64,000 nucleotides of DNA, taken from NCBI RefSeq assembly GCF_022570735.2, contig NZ_JANCNS010000002.1:558001-622000 (forward strand). The letters are read 5' to 3'. This document shows positions 34,872 through 42,309 of the stretch, piece after piece. The number at the start of each line of letters is the position of its first letter. Position 1 is the stretch's first letter. Origin of the DNA: Christiangramia oceanisediminis. GTDB taxonomy: Bacteria; Bacteroidota; Bacteroidia; Flavobacteriales; Flavobacteriaceae. Position numbers and translations under genes: made by a program. The notes below the pieces were generated by a model. The model saw only the letters and a list, made by a program, of their open reading frames with translations. It was not told the DNA's origin and ran no database searches.

Positions 34872-35231
34872 ATGATGAAAATTTATAAGAAAGAAAGCAA
34901 GGTATATATGGTAGCTCAAAATAGATTGGATGCTACCGATTATGACAATTTGATATCTCAATTAAAAAACCATATACAGTCAAACCATAAAGTGTACTGG
35001 TATATTGAAATGGAAAATTTTGAGGGGTGGACCGCAAGTGCGTATTGGGAGGGCATTGAACTGAAACTTCCGAATGAAGAACGCGTTAAAAAGGTTGCAT
35101 TGGTGGGAAATACAAAATGGCAAGAGCAATTTACGGAAGTTTTGATACCCTTTACAAGGGCACATATTAAATGCTTTAGCCCTGAAGAAAAAGATTTGGC
35201 CAAGGAATGGATGGAGAAAGGAAATCATTAA
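34872..35231 (+). CDS. SpoIIAA-like (STAS/SEC14-type) protein, intact copy
   Basis: A 119-residue cytosolic protein of the SpoIIAA-like family: HKVYWYIEMENFEGWTASAY, a central strand ERVKKVALVGNTKWQEQ and a terminal helix SPEEKDLAKEWMEKG. The family has a STAS/CRAL-TRIO-like fold and unknown function. It is common in stress clusters. A second start codon lies at 34875. Its last two-thirds are repeated at 36260-36477. It follows Fur regulator 1 by 26 bases and probably responds to it. Confidence 0.78.
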   Translation: MMKIYKKESKVYMVAQNRLDATDYDNLISQLKNHIQSNHKVYWYIEMENFEGWTASAYWEGIELKLPNEERVKKVALVGNTKWQEQFTEVLIPFTRAHIKCFSPEEKDLAKEWMEKGNH

Positions 35232-35251
35232 AAAAGTTAAATAGAAAGATT

Positions 35252-35503
35252 ATGATGGACAACTGGAATTTTGGGGGAATGCACTGGATATGGTGGGGAC
35301 TTTGGATAATTCTTATCTTTTGGATATTTTTAATTCCTTACCCCACCCCTGGACAAAAACGGAAAAAAGACGGAGCAATGGAAATTCTAAGGGAGCGTTT
35401 TGCACGGGGCGAAATAAGCGAGGAAGAATATAAACACCGGGTAAATATTCTTCAAAATAAAAATGAACCAAAGGACCAGAAAAAAATTAGGCAGGAAAAA
35501 TAA
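35252..35503 (+). CDS. Small membrane SHOCT protein, intact copy
   Basis: An 83-residue protein from ATG 35252 (MMDNWNFGGMHWIWWGLW). An earlier start at 35207 would overlap the SpoIIAA-like gene and add an unlikely tail. It has one Trp-rich membrane helix (IWWGLWIILIFWIFLIPY), then a charged SHOCT motif (MEILRERFARGEISEEEYK) and a Lys-rich tail. It is paralogous to the 36535 gene (the same helix is almost unchanged) and similar in layout to the 16806 gene. It ends in an overlap (TAATG) with the next gene. Confidence 0.78.
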   Translation: MMDNWNFGGMHWIWWGLWIILIFWIFLIPYPTPGQKRKKDGAMEILRERFARGEISEEEYKHRVNILQNKNEPKDQKKIRQEK

Positions 35504-36045
35504 TGGGAAAAGGACAACTAACTATATTTTTTTTAATGCTGGCTCCTATCCTGCATACCCAAACTATATACAGTACACGGGAGGGGCATATCCTTATAAA
35601 AGCTAATATAGATGGCAAGGCATTTAAGGCGGAAAGCCATCAACTTTCCATGTTTTTTGATTACACAAGTAAAGAAATTACGGGTTCCATAAATTTGAGA
35701 ACTATAGACACAAATAATCCACAGCTAGCCACCTATCTTAAAAGTACTCAAGCACCTATATGGATAAGATTTACCGGGAAGGTCCCGGTTGAGGATTTCC
35801 TTTTGCGCCCACATGAACCAATTGATTTTAATTGGTTGGTAACGATCAGGCTTCCTAATAAAGAAGTGCAAAACTACTTTAAAGCGACATTGACCCACAT
35901 CCCCCAAGGTCCTACATTTTCCTGTCTTTTAAGTGCCGGTGGATTTATAGAGAAAACTATAAGCCCAAGCTTAAATCAAGTGGTTCCTGGACTTGAAGGA
36001 TCCATAGAAATAAAATTTGCCCAGCTTATTTTAAAGAAAGAGTGA
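35503..36045 (+). CDS. YceI-like secreted protein
   Basis: A 180-residue exported protein. Signal: MGKGQLTIFFLMLAPILHTQ. The mature part is beta-rich (GHILIKANIDGKAFKAESHQ, TGSINLRTIDTN) and ends with LEGSIEIKFAQLILKKE, a pattern seen in YceI-like lipid/quinone-binding barrels, though the match is distant. It starts within the stop codon of the SHOCT gene, so translation is coupled. After it, a 214-base stretch leads into the duplicated SpoIIAA fragment. Confidence 0.6.
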   Translation: MGKGQLTIFFLMLAPILHTQTIYSTREGHILIKANIDGKAFKAESHQLSMFFDYTSKEITGSINLRTIDTNNPQLATYLKSTQAPIWIRFTGKVPVEDFLLRPHEPIDFNWLVTIRLPNKEVQNYFKATLTHIPQGPTFSCLLSAGGFIEKTISPSLNQVVPGLEGSIEIKFAQLILKKE

Positions 36046-36259
36046 ATGCCATTTAATTCAAAATAACATAGAAAGATGAAAAAGTATAAATAGAATCCCA
36101 TCCTCTTCCAGTAGTGCCTTATTAAAATAGCGCTGGGGAGATGTAATAAGTGTAAATAAAATATCCTCCTGCCGTACAAAATTTGTACCGCAATTAGGGA
36201 GATAGATGTGATATATAAATATTTCCGTCTTATCATTTTTCGCTTATTACTAATAATGT

Positions 36260-36477
36260 AAAATTTTGAGGGGTGGACCGCAAGTGCGTATTGGAAGGGC
36301 ATTGAACTGAAACTTCCGAACGAAGAACGCGTTAAAAAGGTTGCATTGGTGGGAAATACAAAATGGAAGGAACAGTTTACGGAAGTTTTGATACCCTTTA
36401 CAAAGGCACATATTAAATTCTTTAGCCCTGAAGAAAAAGATTTGGCCAAGGAATGGATGGAGAAAGGAAATCATTAA
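36260..36477 (+). pseudogene. Truncated SpoIIAA-like gene (duplicate fragment)
   Basis: Nearly base-for-base copy of 35014-35231 with a few changes (for example WEG to WKG, WQEQ to WKEQ). The first third of the gene is missing, and the sequence just upstream (36045-36259) is unrelated. It ends at TAA 36475-36477 as in the intact copy. No start codon or RBS serves it. It is the left part of a duplicated block that also contains the next SHOCT gene. Confidence 0.85.
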
Positions 36478-36534
36478 AAAAGTTAAATAAATTTAAACAG
36501 AAAGATTATGATGGACGACTGATATTTTGGGGGA

Positions 36535-36726
36535 ATGCACTGGATATGGTGGGGGCTTTGGATAATCCTTATCTTTTGGATATTCTTAATTCCTTACCCC
36601 ACGCCGGGACAAAACAGACGGAAAGATAAGGCTATGGAAGCCCTGAGAGATCGATACGCCCGGGACGAGATAAGCGATGAGGAATTTGAACAAAAGAAGA
36701 AAGTCCTTCAGGATAAGAAGAAGTAG
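36535..36726 (+). CDS. Small membrane SHOCT protein, duplicated copy
   Basis: A 63-residue paralogue of the 35252 gene. In this copy the original start (36508) meets a TGA at its fifth codon (36520-36522), so the usable start moves to the internal Met at 36535 (MHWIWWGLWIILIFWIFLIP). The membrane helix is identical to the first copy. The SHOCT part (MEALRDRYARDEISDEEFEQ) has diverged more than the DNA upstream of it. Whether it is translated is unsure. Confidence 0.6.
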   Translation: MHWIWWGLWIILIFWIFLIPYPTPGQNRRKDKAMEALRDRYARDEISDEEFEQKKKVLQDKKK

Positions 36727-36784
36727 TTATAAGGCCACAGGTATCGAAGCCGATGGCACCTATGGCATATAAAAGAAGGTAAAA

Positions 36785-37546
36785 ATGAAAAAACGGAAAG
36801 TATTTGTTTTTATATTCATTGGATTAGCCCTTGGCTTATTTATAATACAGCCCCTGGCTATTTCACTCCACATGTATGACATGCAGGGAGATAATGGCGA
36901 ATGGTGGAAATACCTGCTTGCTTCATATCAGCAGGAATTTAGAGTATGGGATTTGGATCAAGCCATAATCAAATTGCTATTTGGACTGCTGGGCATTGCC
37001 TTGTCACTTATGTTTATGGTCAGGCAAAGAATATTTCAATTGACCGGAAGAAGAGATAAGCTGGAGGAGATCAGAGAGCTGATTGCGGCAGGAGAAAACC
37101 AGCAAGTAGAATTTAAATCTACCTTGAGATGGGATTTGAGGCAGTTTAAACCGAATAAGGCTTTGGAAGACGTAATAGCAAAAACAATTGCCGGGTTTAT
37201 GAACACCCAAGGAGGGCATTTAATTATCGGAATTGATGATGAAGGTAGTATTCTGGGGCTGGAACAGGATTATGGTACTTTAAAAAAACCTGGCAAGGAC
37301 GGGTTTGAGCAATATATAATGCAATTGGTGTCCCTCAAGTTGGGTACCCATTTTTGCACTTTGGTTAAAGTGTCTTTTCACCAATTTGAAGAAAAGGATA
37401 TCTGTTATGTAAGGGTTCACAAATCACAAAAACCTGTGTATTTGAATTTGGGCGATCGTTCGCATTTCTTTATCAGAACCGGGAACGGAACCCGCGAGTT
37501 GGATATGCCCGAGGCGTTGGAATATATGGAAACATACTTAAACTAA
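36785..37546 (+). CDS. Membrane-anchored AlbA_2 (Schlafen-like) protein
   Basis: A 253-residue protein. Two membrane helices at about 5-25 and 60-80 (VFVFIFIGLALGLFI, IIKLLFGLLGIALSLMFMV) enclose a small periplasmic loop. A cytosolic AlbA_2 domain (residues about 98-253) has the hallmark ENQQVEFKSTLRWDLRQF, AKTIAGFMNTQGGHLIIGID and the terminal HFFIRTGNGTRELDM. AlbA_2 domains bind nucleic acid or act as nucleases in Schlafen relatives. The membrane tether is unusual and may place it at the inner face of the envelope. Function unknown. Confidence 0.82.
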   Translation: MKKRKVFVFIFIGLALGLFIIQPLAISLHMYDMQGDNGEWWKYLLASYQQEFRVWDLDQAIIKLLFGLLGIALSLMFMVRQRIFQLTGRRDKLEEIRELIAAGENQQVEFKSTLRWDLRQFKPNKALEDVIAKTIAGFMNTQGGHLIIGIDDEGSILGLEQDYGTLKKPGKDGFEQYIMQLVSLKLGTHFCTLVKVSFHQFEEKDICYVRVHKSQKPVYLNLGDRSHFFIRTGNGTRELDMPEALEYMETYLN

Positions 37547-37551
37547 ACAAT

Positions 37552-37806
37552 ATGGGATTTTTAAAACATTTATTAAGAGGAAATTATGGTCATCATTCCA
37601 ACAAGCATCAACGTAAAAATAATGCCCCAAGATTTAATGAACCCAAGGTTGTTGTGAGATGTACAAAATGCGGCAAAAACAATCCTGAAAATGCTTCTTT
37701 TTGACAACATTGTGGCGAGCCTTTAGGTAAAGTAAAATGCATAAGTTGTCAAGAACCAATACCTATGGATGCAAAATTTTGTTCTAAATGTAGCAATGAA
37801 GTATAG
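37552..37806 (+). pseudogene. Small double zinc-ribbon gene with in-frame TGA
   Basis: An 85-codon frame from ATG 37552 to TAG 37806. It reads MGFLKHLLRGNYGHHSNKHQ, then CTKCGKNNPENASF-TGA-QHCG, then CISCQEPIPMDAKFCSKCSN. The second ribbon has FC-x2-C. In the first the TGA (37702-37704) sits exactly where the matching Cys is expected. TGT/TGC to TGA needs one base change, so a nonsense mutation is the simple reading. The upstream AlbA_2 gene ends 5 bases before it. Confidence 0.75.
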
Positions 37807-37863
37807 TTTACATTATGAGAATAAGCAAACAACTTATTGAACGGACTTAAATAATTTTTAAAT

Positions 37864-38754
37864 ATGCTCTTAAATAAGCGGATATCAATTTTTGACTTCT
37901 TGAAAACCATAAAATTTGACCTGATATTTATCGGTAGTTATTCAATTCTGGTTGGCTATATGGACCAATATGGTTTTTTGTCAAAAATCTCTATTCCAAT
38001 TGCAATAACCGGCGTTTTTGGTACTGCGGTGGCTCTACTTTTGGGTTTTCGAACCAATCAAGCCTATGAACGGTGGTGGGAAGCCCGTATTATTTGGGGG
38101 GCTATTGTCAATGATTCCAGAACACTGGTCAGGCAGTGTGTGTCTTTTTTTGCAAGGGGTCAAGGAGGCTATCAAAAGATGGTGAAAGAGATGACCGATC
38201 GTCAGGTAATCTGGTGCTATGCCCTAGGGGAATCGTTGAGGAAACTACCCTTTTCCACTCGGGTTAAGGTATACTCAGAATCCTATGGGATTAAAGCATT
38301 TAATATTCCTAATGCTTTATTGTCACAACACTCTGAAACTTTGTTAAAGGCAAAAGAAATTGGTATGGTCAATGATTTTCAGCAGGTACAGATAGACAGT
38401 ACTATAGCCAGGTTATGTGATTCAATGGGCAAATGCGAACGTATAAAAAATACTGTCTTCCCCAAAGCACACAGCTTATTGATTCATTTGATCATCTACG
38501 TTTTTGCTACAATGTTGCCTTTTGGATTGGACGATAAAAATATAGCAGTTGAAATCGCTATAACATTTATTATACCAGTCATTTTCATTGCCATTGAAAA
38601 AACATCCATACTCATGCAGGATCCCTTTGAAAACGACCCTTTGGATACACCCATGACTGATTTGGCCGAAACGATAGAAATAAACATTAAACAAATGATA
38701 GGTAAAACAGATGTTCCTGTAAAGAAAGAGCCAACAGATTATTATATTTTATAA
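37864..38754 (+). CDS. Bestrophin-family chloride channel-like protein
   Basis: A 296-residue bestrophin (UPF0187) with four membrane helices. Family marks: the start KRISIFDFLKTIKFDLIFIG, GFRTNQAYERWWEARIIWG (the conserved RTN...AYxRWWE box), and NDSRTLVRQ. The C-terminal helix region has EKTSILMQDPFENDPLDTPM, with the acidic DPFENDPLD stretch that forms the Ca2+ clasp in animal bestrophins. Known bacterial members are ion channels for chloride or cations. It precedes the MgtC gene by 6 bases, so they are cotranscribed. Confidence 0.88.
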   Translation: MLLNKRISIFDFLKTIKFDLIFIGSYSILVGYMDQYGFLSKISIPIAITGVFGTAVALLLGFRTNQAYERWWEARIIWGAIVNDSRTLVRQCVSFFARGQGGYQKMVKEMTDRQVIWCYALGESLRKLPFSTRVKVYSESYGIKAFNIPNALLSQHSETLLKAKEIGMVNDFQQVQIDSTIARLCDSMGKCERIKNTVFPKAHSLLIHLIIYVFATMLPFGLDDKNIAVEIAITFIIPVIFIAIEKTSILMQDPFENDPLDTPMTDLAETIEINIKQMIGKTDVPVKKEPTDYYIL

Positions 38755-38760
38755 TACAAG

Positions 38761-39201
38761 ATGAATACAATGGATTTTCAAACTGAAATAACACTGATAC
38801 CGAGATTATTTGTCGCTCTTTTACTAGGTGTCCTGATAGGACTCGATAGGGAAATTGACGGAAATGCGGCAGGAATTAGAACGTATGCAGCCGTTTGCCT
38901 TGGGGCCGCATTAATTACAATAATCAATACTCATATTGAAGTAACTGACCAAACCCGCATTGTCGCCAATATTGTTTCCGGTATTGGGTTCTTTGGTGCA
39001 GGAATTATTTTTAGGGATAGCGCGAAAAATTTAATTTCCGGTTTGACTACCGCAGCTACAATTTGGGCCACTGCCGCGGTTGGTATATCAATTGGGTTTG
39101 GTATGTACCTCATTGGAAGTGTTACATCCGCTTTTCTTATTCTATTATTGGTTTCACATCATTTCCCTTTTTTGAAAAAACATAAAACAAACAATACCTA
39201 A
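38761..39201 (+). CDS. MgtC/SapB family membrane protein
   Basis: A 146-residue protein with four to five membrane helices. The family pattern LLLGVLIGLDREIDGNAAGI (with conserved DRE), GIRTYAAVCLGAAL and FFGAGIIFRD is present. It matches the N-terminal membrane domain of MgtC and lacks the C-terminal ACT-like domain, as in SapB/short members. The role is in Mg2+ limitation and membrane-potential control in known members. It ends 1 base before the P1B-4 ATPase gene, so the three genes form one unit. Confidence 0.88.
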   Translation: MNTMDFQTEITLIPRLFVALLLGVLIGLDREIDGNAAGIRTYAAVCLGAALITIINTHIEVTDQTRIVANIVSGIGFFGAGIIFRDSAKNLISGLTTAATIWATAAVGISIGFGMYLIGSVTSAFLILLLVSHHFPFLKKHKTNNT

Positions 39202-39202
39202 A

Positions 39203-41755
39203 ATGAAAAAATTACAACTTAAAATTCCGGTACTGCTACCTCAGGTGCCAAATGAAAAAGATACCTGTGTACAAAGACTTATTGAGGAATTAGAAGCCAA
39301 AGAAGGTCTTGAAAAAGTGCATATAAAAGATGATCAGGAAGATACGGTTCCACAATTGTGCTTTCATTATGATCCGGACATTATCTCTATTGACCGAATT
39401 CAATCATTGGCAGAAAGAACCGGGGCTGAAATTACCGAGAAATATGGACATTTGCTTATAGAGGTTGAGGGGATTAGACATACCCGGCATGCAAGGACTA
39501 TAGAAAAGAGTCTGCTGAATATCAAAGGCGTTTTGGAAGCTTCCGCCAATGCGGGAGGAATGATCCGTTTAGAATATGATAAGCGTGAGACCAGTTTTGA
39601 TGAAATAAGTGCAAAGTTAGAAAAAGAAAACATAAAAGTTAATAAAAGCTCCTCTGCTGAGAATAAAGGCTTTGAACCTGCGGAAAAGAATCCTCAAAAT
39701 TTAAATAAAAAAAAGGCAAAGGGCAAAGAAGAACAAAAGCATAAAGATAACGAAGTCCAGAATCATATGGAAGGTGAAAGCCACGGGGCCGGGGAAGAAC
39801 ATTCCCACGCCCACGGTGGTGTTTTTGGAAAAAACACCGAACTTATTTTTGCCATCATTTGCGGTGCCCTTCTCGGAATAGGTTTCGGATTGTCCTACGT
39901 GGACTCGATACCGGATTGGGTCAGCTTGTCCCTCTACATAGGCGCCTACTTTTTTGGAGGTTATTTTACCGCGAAAGAGGCCATACAGACAGTGGCCAAA
40001 GGTGGTTTTGAAATCGACTTTTTAATGTTGGTCGCCGCCATCGGTGCCGCTGCTTTGGGCGCTTGGGCGGAAGGTGCCTTGTTACTGTTCCTGTTCAGCC
40101 TCGGGCACGCTCTTGAACATTATGCGATGGAGAAAGCCCGAAAATCTATTGCGGCACTGGCAGATTTAGCACCGAAAACGGCCTTGCTAAAAAAAGATGG
40201 AAAGACCAAAGAAGTTGGTATTGAAAAGTTGAATAAAGGCGATATCATTGTAGTTAAGCCAAACAGTAAAATATCTGCCGATGGCGTTGTTGTTGATGGT
40301 AAAAGTAGTGTCAACCAAGCCCCCATTACCGGGGAAAGTGTACCAGTAGATAAAGTTCCTGTGGAAGATTCCGCCAAGGACTATTCAGAGGATGATGATA
40401 TAAAGGACGAAAACCGAGTTTTCGCCGGGACTATTAACGGCAACAATACGCTTGAAATTAAGGTAATCAAAGAGGCAAAGGATTCAACACTGTCCCGATT
40501 GGTAAAATTGGTGAACGAAGCCCAGACCCAAAAATCCCCCACCCAGTTGCTTACCGATAAATTTGAAAGATATTTTGTTCCTTCCGTACTGGTATTGGTA
40601 GTGCTGTTGCTCTTTGCTTTTTTGGTCGTCGATGAACCGTTTAGTGCCAGCTTTTATAGGGCTATGGCCGTATTGGTAGCTGCCAGTCCCTGTGCCCTTG
40701 CGATTTCGACCCCGAGTGCGGTATTGAGCGGTGTTGCACGAGCGGCCCGTGGCGGGGTACTTATCAAAGGGGGTCGTCCTTTGGAAGACTTGGGGGTTAT
40801 TACCGCGCTCGCCTTTGACAAGACGGGTACCCTGACCGAAGGAAAACCCAAGCTTACCGAAGTGGTCCCGCTTGGCGATATTTCTGAAAACGAACTTTTA
40901 AAAATAGCTGTAGCCGTAGAGAATCTAAGTGATCATCCCCTGGCAAAAGCAGTGGTTCGAGATGGCAAGGAACGTTTGAAAGGCGAGGAAATACCTGATG
41001 CAACCGATTTGGAAGCCGTGCTTGGCAAAGGTATAAAAGCGTCATTGGGCAATGACAAAATCTATGTCGGTAACCTCGACCTGTACGAAGGGCTTGATGA
41101 GAGCACCCCTTCCGAAGAGATAATAACGAAAGTCCGTGACCTCGAAGGTGGGGGAAATACTACGATGCTTATTCGGAAAAACCAAGAATATATAGGTGTT
41201 ATTGCCCTAATGGATACCCCTCGCGAAGCTGCCAAGGAAACCCTCAAAAAATTAAAGGAAATCGGTATCAAACGAATGATTATGCTTACTGGTGACAACC
41301 AAAAGGTTGCCGATGCCGTGGCGAAAGAAATAGGATTGACCGATGCTTGGGGGAGCTTGTTACCAGAGGAAAAAGTGGATGCCATAAAAGAGCTAAAGGA
41401 AAAGGAATCCAAGGTGGCAATGGTAGGCGATGGTGTAAACGATGCACCCGCAATGGCGAACAGTACCGTGGGCATAGCAATGGGAGCGGCTGGAAGCGAT
41501 GTGGCCTTGGAAACGGCGGATGTTGCCCTAATGGCCGATAAGTTGGAAACCCTGCCTTTTGCTATTGGCTTGAGTAGAAAGGCAAAAGCTATTATCAAGC
41601 AGAACCTTTGGGTAAGCCTTGGTGTTGTGGCACTGCTCATACCAGCCACCATTTTGAGCTGGGCAAACATAGGAATAGCCGTGGCATTTCACGAGGGGTC
41701 TACCTTGGTAGTAGTGGCCAATGCGCTGCGCCTTTTGGCTTATAAAAAAGATTAG
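39203..41755 (+). CDS. P1B-4-type heavy-metal ATPase with HxxH N-terminal domain
   Basis: An 850-residue pump. Membrane motif SPC (S495-P-C497) and terminal HEGST (H830) define the P1B-4 group (Co2+/Fe2+/Zn2+ export). D539 in DKTGTLTEG is catalytic and GDGVNDAPA is intact. The N-terminus has two HMA-like folds. In the second the usual GMTCxxC is GIRHTRHA, with H93 and H96 exactly at the Cys positions. A linker rich in Lys/Glu and His (SHGAGEEHSHAHGG) precedes the first helix. P1B-4 pumps often lack N-terminal metal domains, so this is an unusual extension. It is followed by a Fur-family gene, likely its regulator. Confidence 0.9.
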   Translation: MKKLQLKIPVLLPQVPNEKDTCVQRLIEELEAKEGLEKVHIKDDQEDTVPQLCFHYDPDIISIDRIQSLAERTGAEITEKYGHLLIEVEGIRHTRHARTIEKSLLNIKGVLEASANAGGMIRLEYDKRETSFDEISAKLEKENIKVNKSSSAENKGFEPAEKNPQNLNKKKAKGKEEQKHKDNEVQNHMEGESHGAGEEHSHAHGGVFGKNTELIFAIICGALLGIGFGLSYVDSIPDWVSLSLYIGAYFFGGYFTAKEAIQTVAKGGFEIDFLMLVAAIGAAALGAWAEGALLLFLFSLGHALEHYAMEKARKSIAALADLAPKTALLKKDGKTKEVGIEKLNKGDIIVVKPNSKISADGVVVDGKSSVNQAPITGESVPVDKVPVEDSAKDYSEDDDIKDENRVFAGTINGNNTLEIKVIKEAKDSTLSRLVKLVNEAQTQKSPTQLLTDKFERYFVPSVLVLVVLLLFAFLVVDEPFSASFYRAMAVLVAASPCALAISTPSAVLSGVARAARGGVLIKGGRPLEDLGVITALAFDKTGTLTEGKPKLTEVVPLGDISENELLKIAVAVENLSDHPLAKAVVRDGKERLKGEEIPDATDLEAVLGKGIKASLGNDKIYVGNLDLYEGLDESTPSEEIITKVRDLEGGGNTTMLIRKNQEYIGVIALMDTPREAAKETLKKLKEIGIKRMIMLTGDNQKVADAVAKEIGLTDAWGSLLPEEKVDAIKELKEKESKVAMVGDGVNDAPAMANSTVGIAMGAAGSDVALETADVALMADKLETLPFAIGLSRKAKAIIKQNLWVSLGVVALLIPATILSWANIGIAVAFHEGSTLVVVANALRLLAYKKD

Positions 41756-41800
41756 AAAAATTGGGACTTAGAAGAATCCAGTTTTTTGAAAGAATATTAA

Positions 41801-42220
41801 ATGACAAACACGGAAAAAATATTATTTACCAAAGGGATACGCCCTACTGAAATGAGGTTGAAAATTTACAAATACCTCAAGAGGAAGACTTATGCTGACA
41901 GTTTGAACGAAATGCAAAAGGTCTTTCTCAAAAAAAGTAAAAGTAACAAAACAGCAAATAAAACCACGTTTTATAGAACGATGAAGTTGTTTGAGGAAAA
42001 AAACATAGTCCACCAGATTGATGATGGAACGGCCGTTGCAAAATATGCACTTTCTGATGAAAACATCTCAGATTTACATATGCATTTTCATTGCACCGTT
42101 TGTGGAAAAACTATTTGCTTGCCGGATAGAATATCGAAACAAAACTTGCCGGGCGATTATGAAATAAACGATGTGAACCTGGTATTAAAAGGGATATGTA
42201 AAAATTGTAGTAAAAAATAA
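41801..42220 (+). CDS. Fur-family metal regulator 2
   Basis: A 139-residue Fur-family repressor, clearly paralogous to the gene at 34423: KGIRPTEMRLKIYKYLKRK and KTTFYRTMKLFEEKNIVHQI. Metal-binding marks HMHFHCTVCG and CKNCS give two CxxC pairs for structural zinc. It lacks the Cys-rich insert of regulator 1. It lies 45 bases after the P1B-4 ATPase gene, which makes it a candidate sensor for that pump (Zur- or Fur-like). A strong hairpin follows, so it is the last gene of the unit. Confidence 0.88.
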   Translation: MTNTEKILFTKGIRPTEMRLKIYKYLKRKTYADSLNEMQKVFLKKSKSNKTANKTTFYRTMKLFEEKNIVHQIDDGTAVAKYALSDENISDLHMHFHCTVCGKTICLPDRISKQNLPGDYEINDVNLVLKGICKNCSKK

Positions 42221-42222
42221 TA

Positions 42223-42283
42223 GGTGGGAGTGCCTTAAAACTGAACCCTTGCGCCCAATGGTCAGCTTAAGGTTTCCCCCACC
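42223..42283 (+). terminator. Long hairpin after Fur regulator 2
   Basis: GGTGGGAGTGCCTTAA pairs imperfectly with TTAAGGTTTCCCCCACC, and CTGAACC/GGTCAG form an inner stem. TTATTTAATT follows. The form fits a terminator ending the regulator transcript; a structured leader of the next gene is the alternative. Confidence 0.55.
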
Positions 42284-42309
42284 TTATTTAATTAAAAAAA
42301 TTTACGGAT

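Noticed and set aside
37552-37806. Selenoprotein gene
   Set aside because: Selenocysteine use is rare in Bacteroidota, no SECIS-like structure was seen after the TGA and there is no sel gene in the window. A nonsense mutation is simpler.
41062-41670. 202-residue minus-strand ORF opposite the P1B-4 ATPase
   Set aside because: It is antisense to a gene with all catalytic motifs and has Ser/Pro-rich composition typical of a shadow frame.
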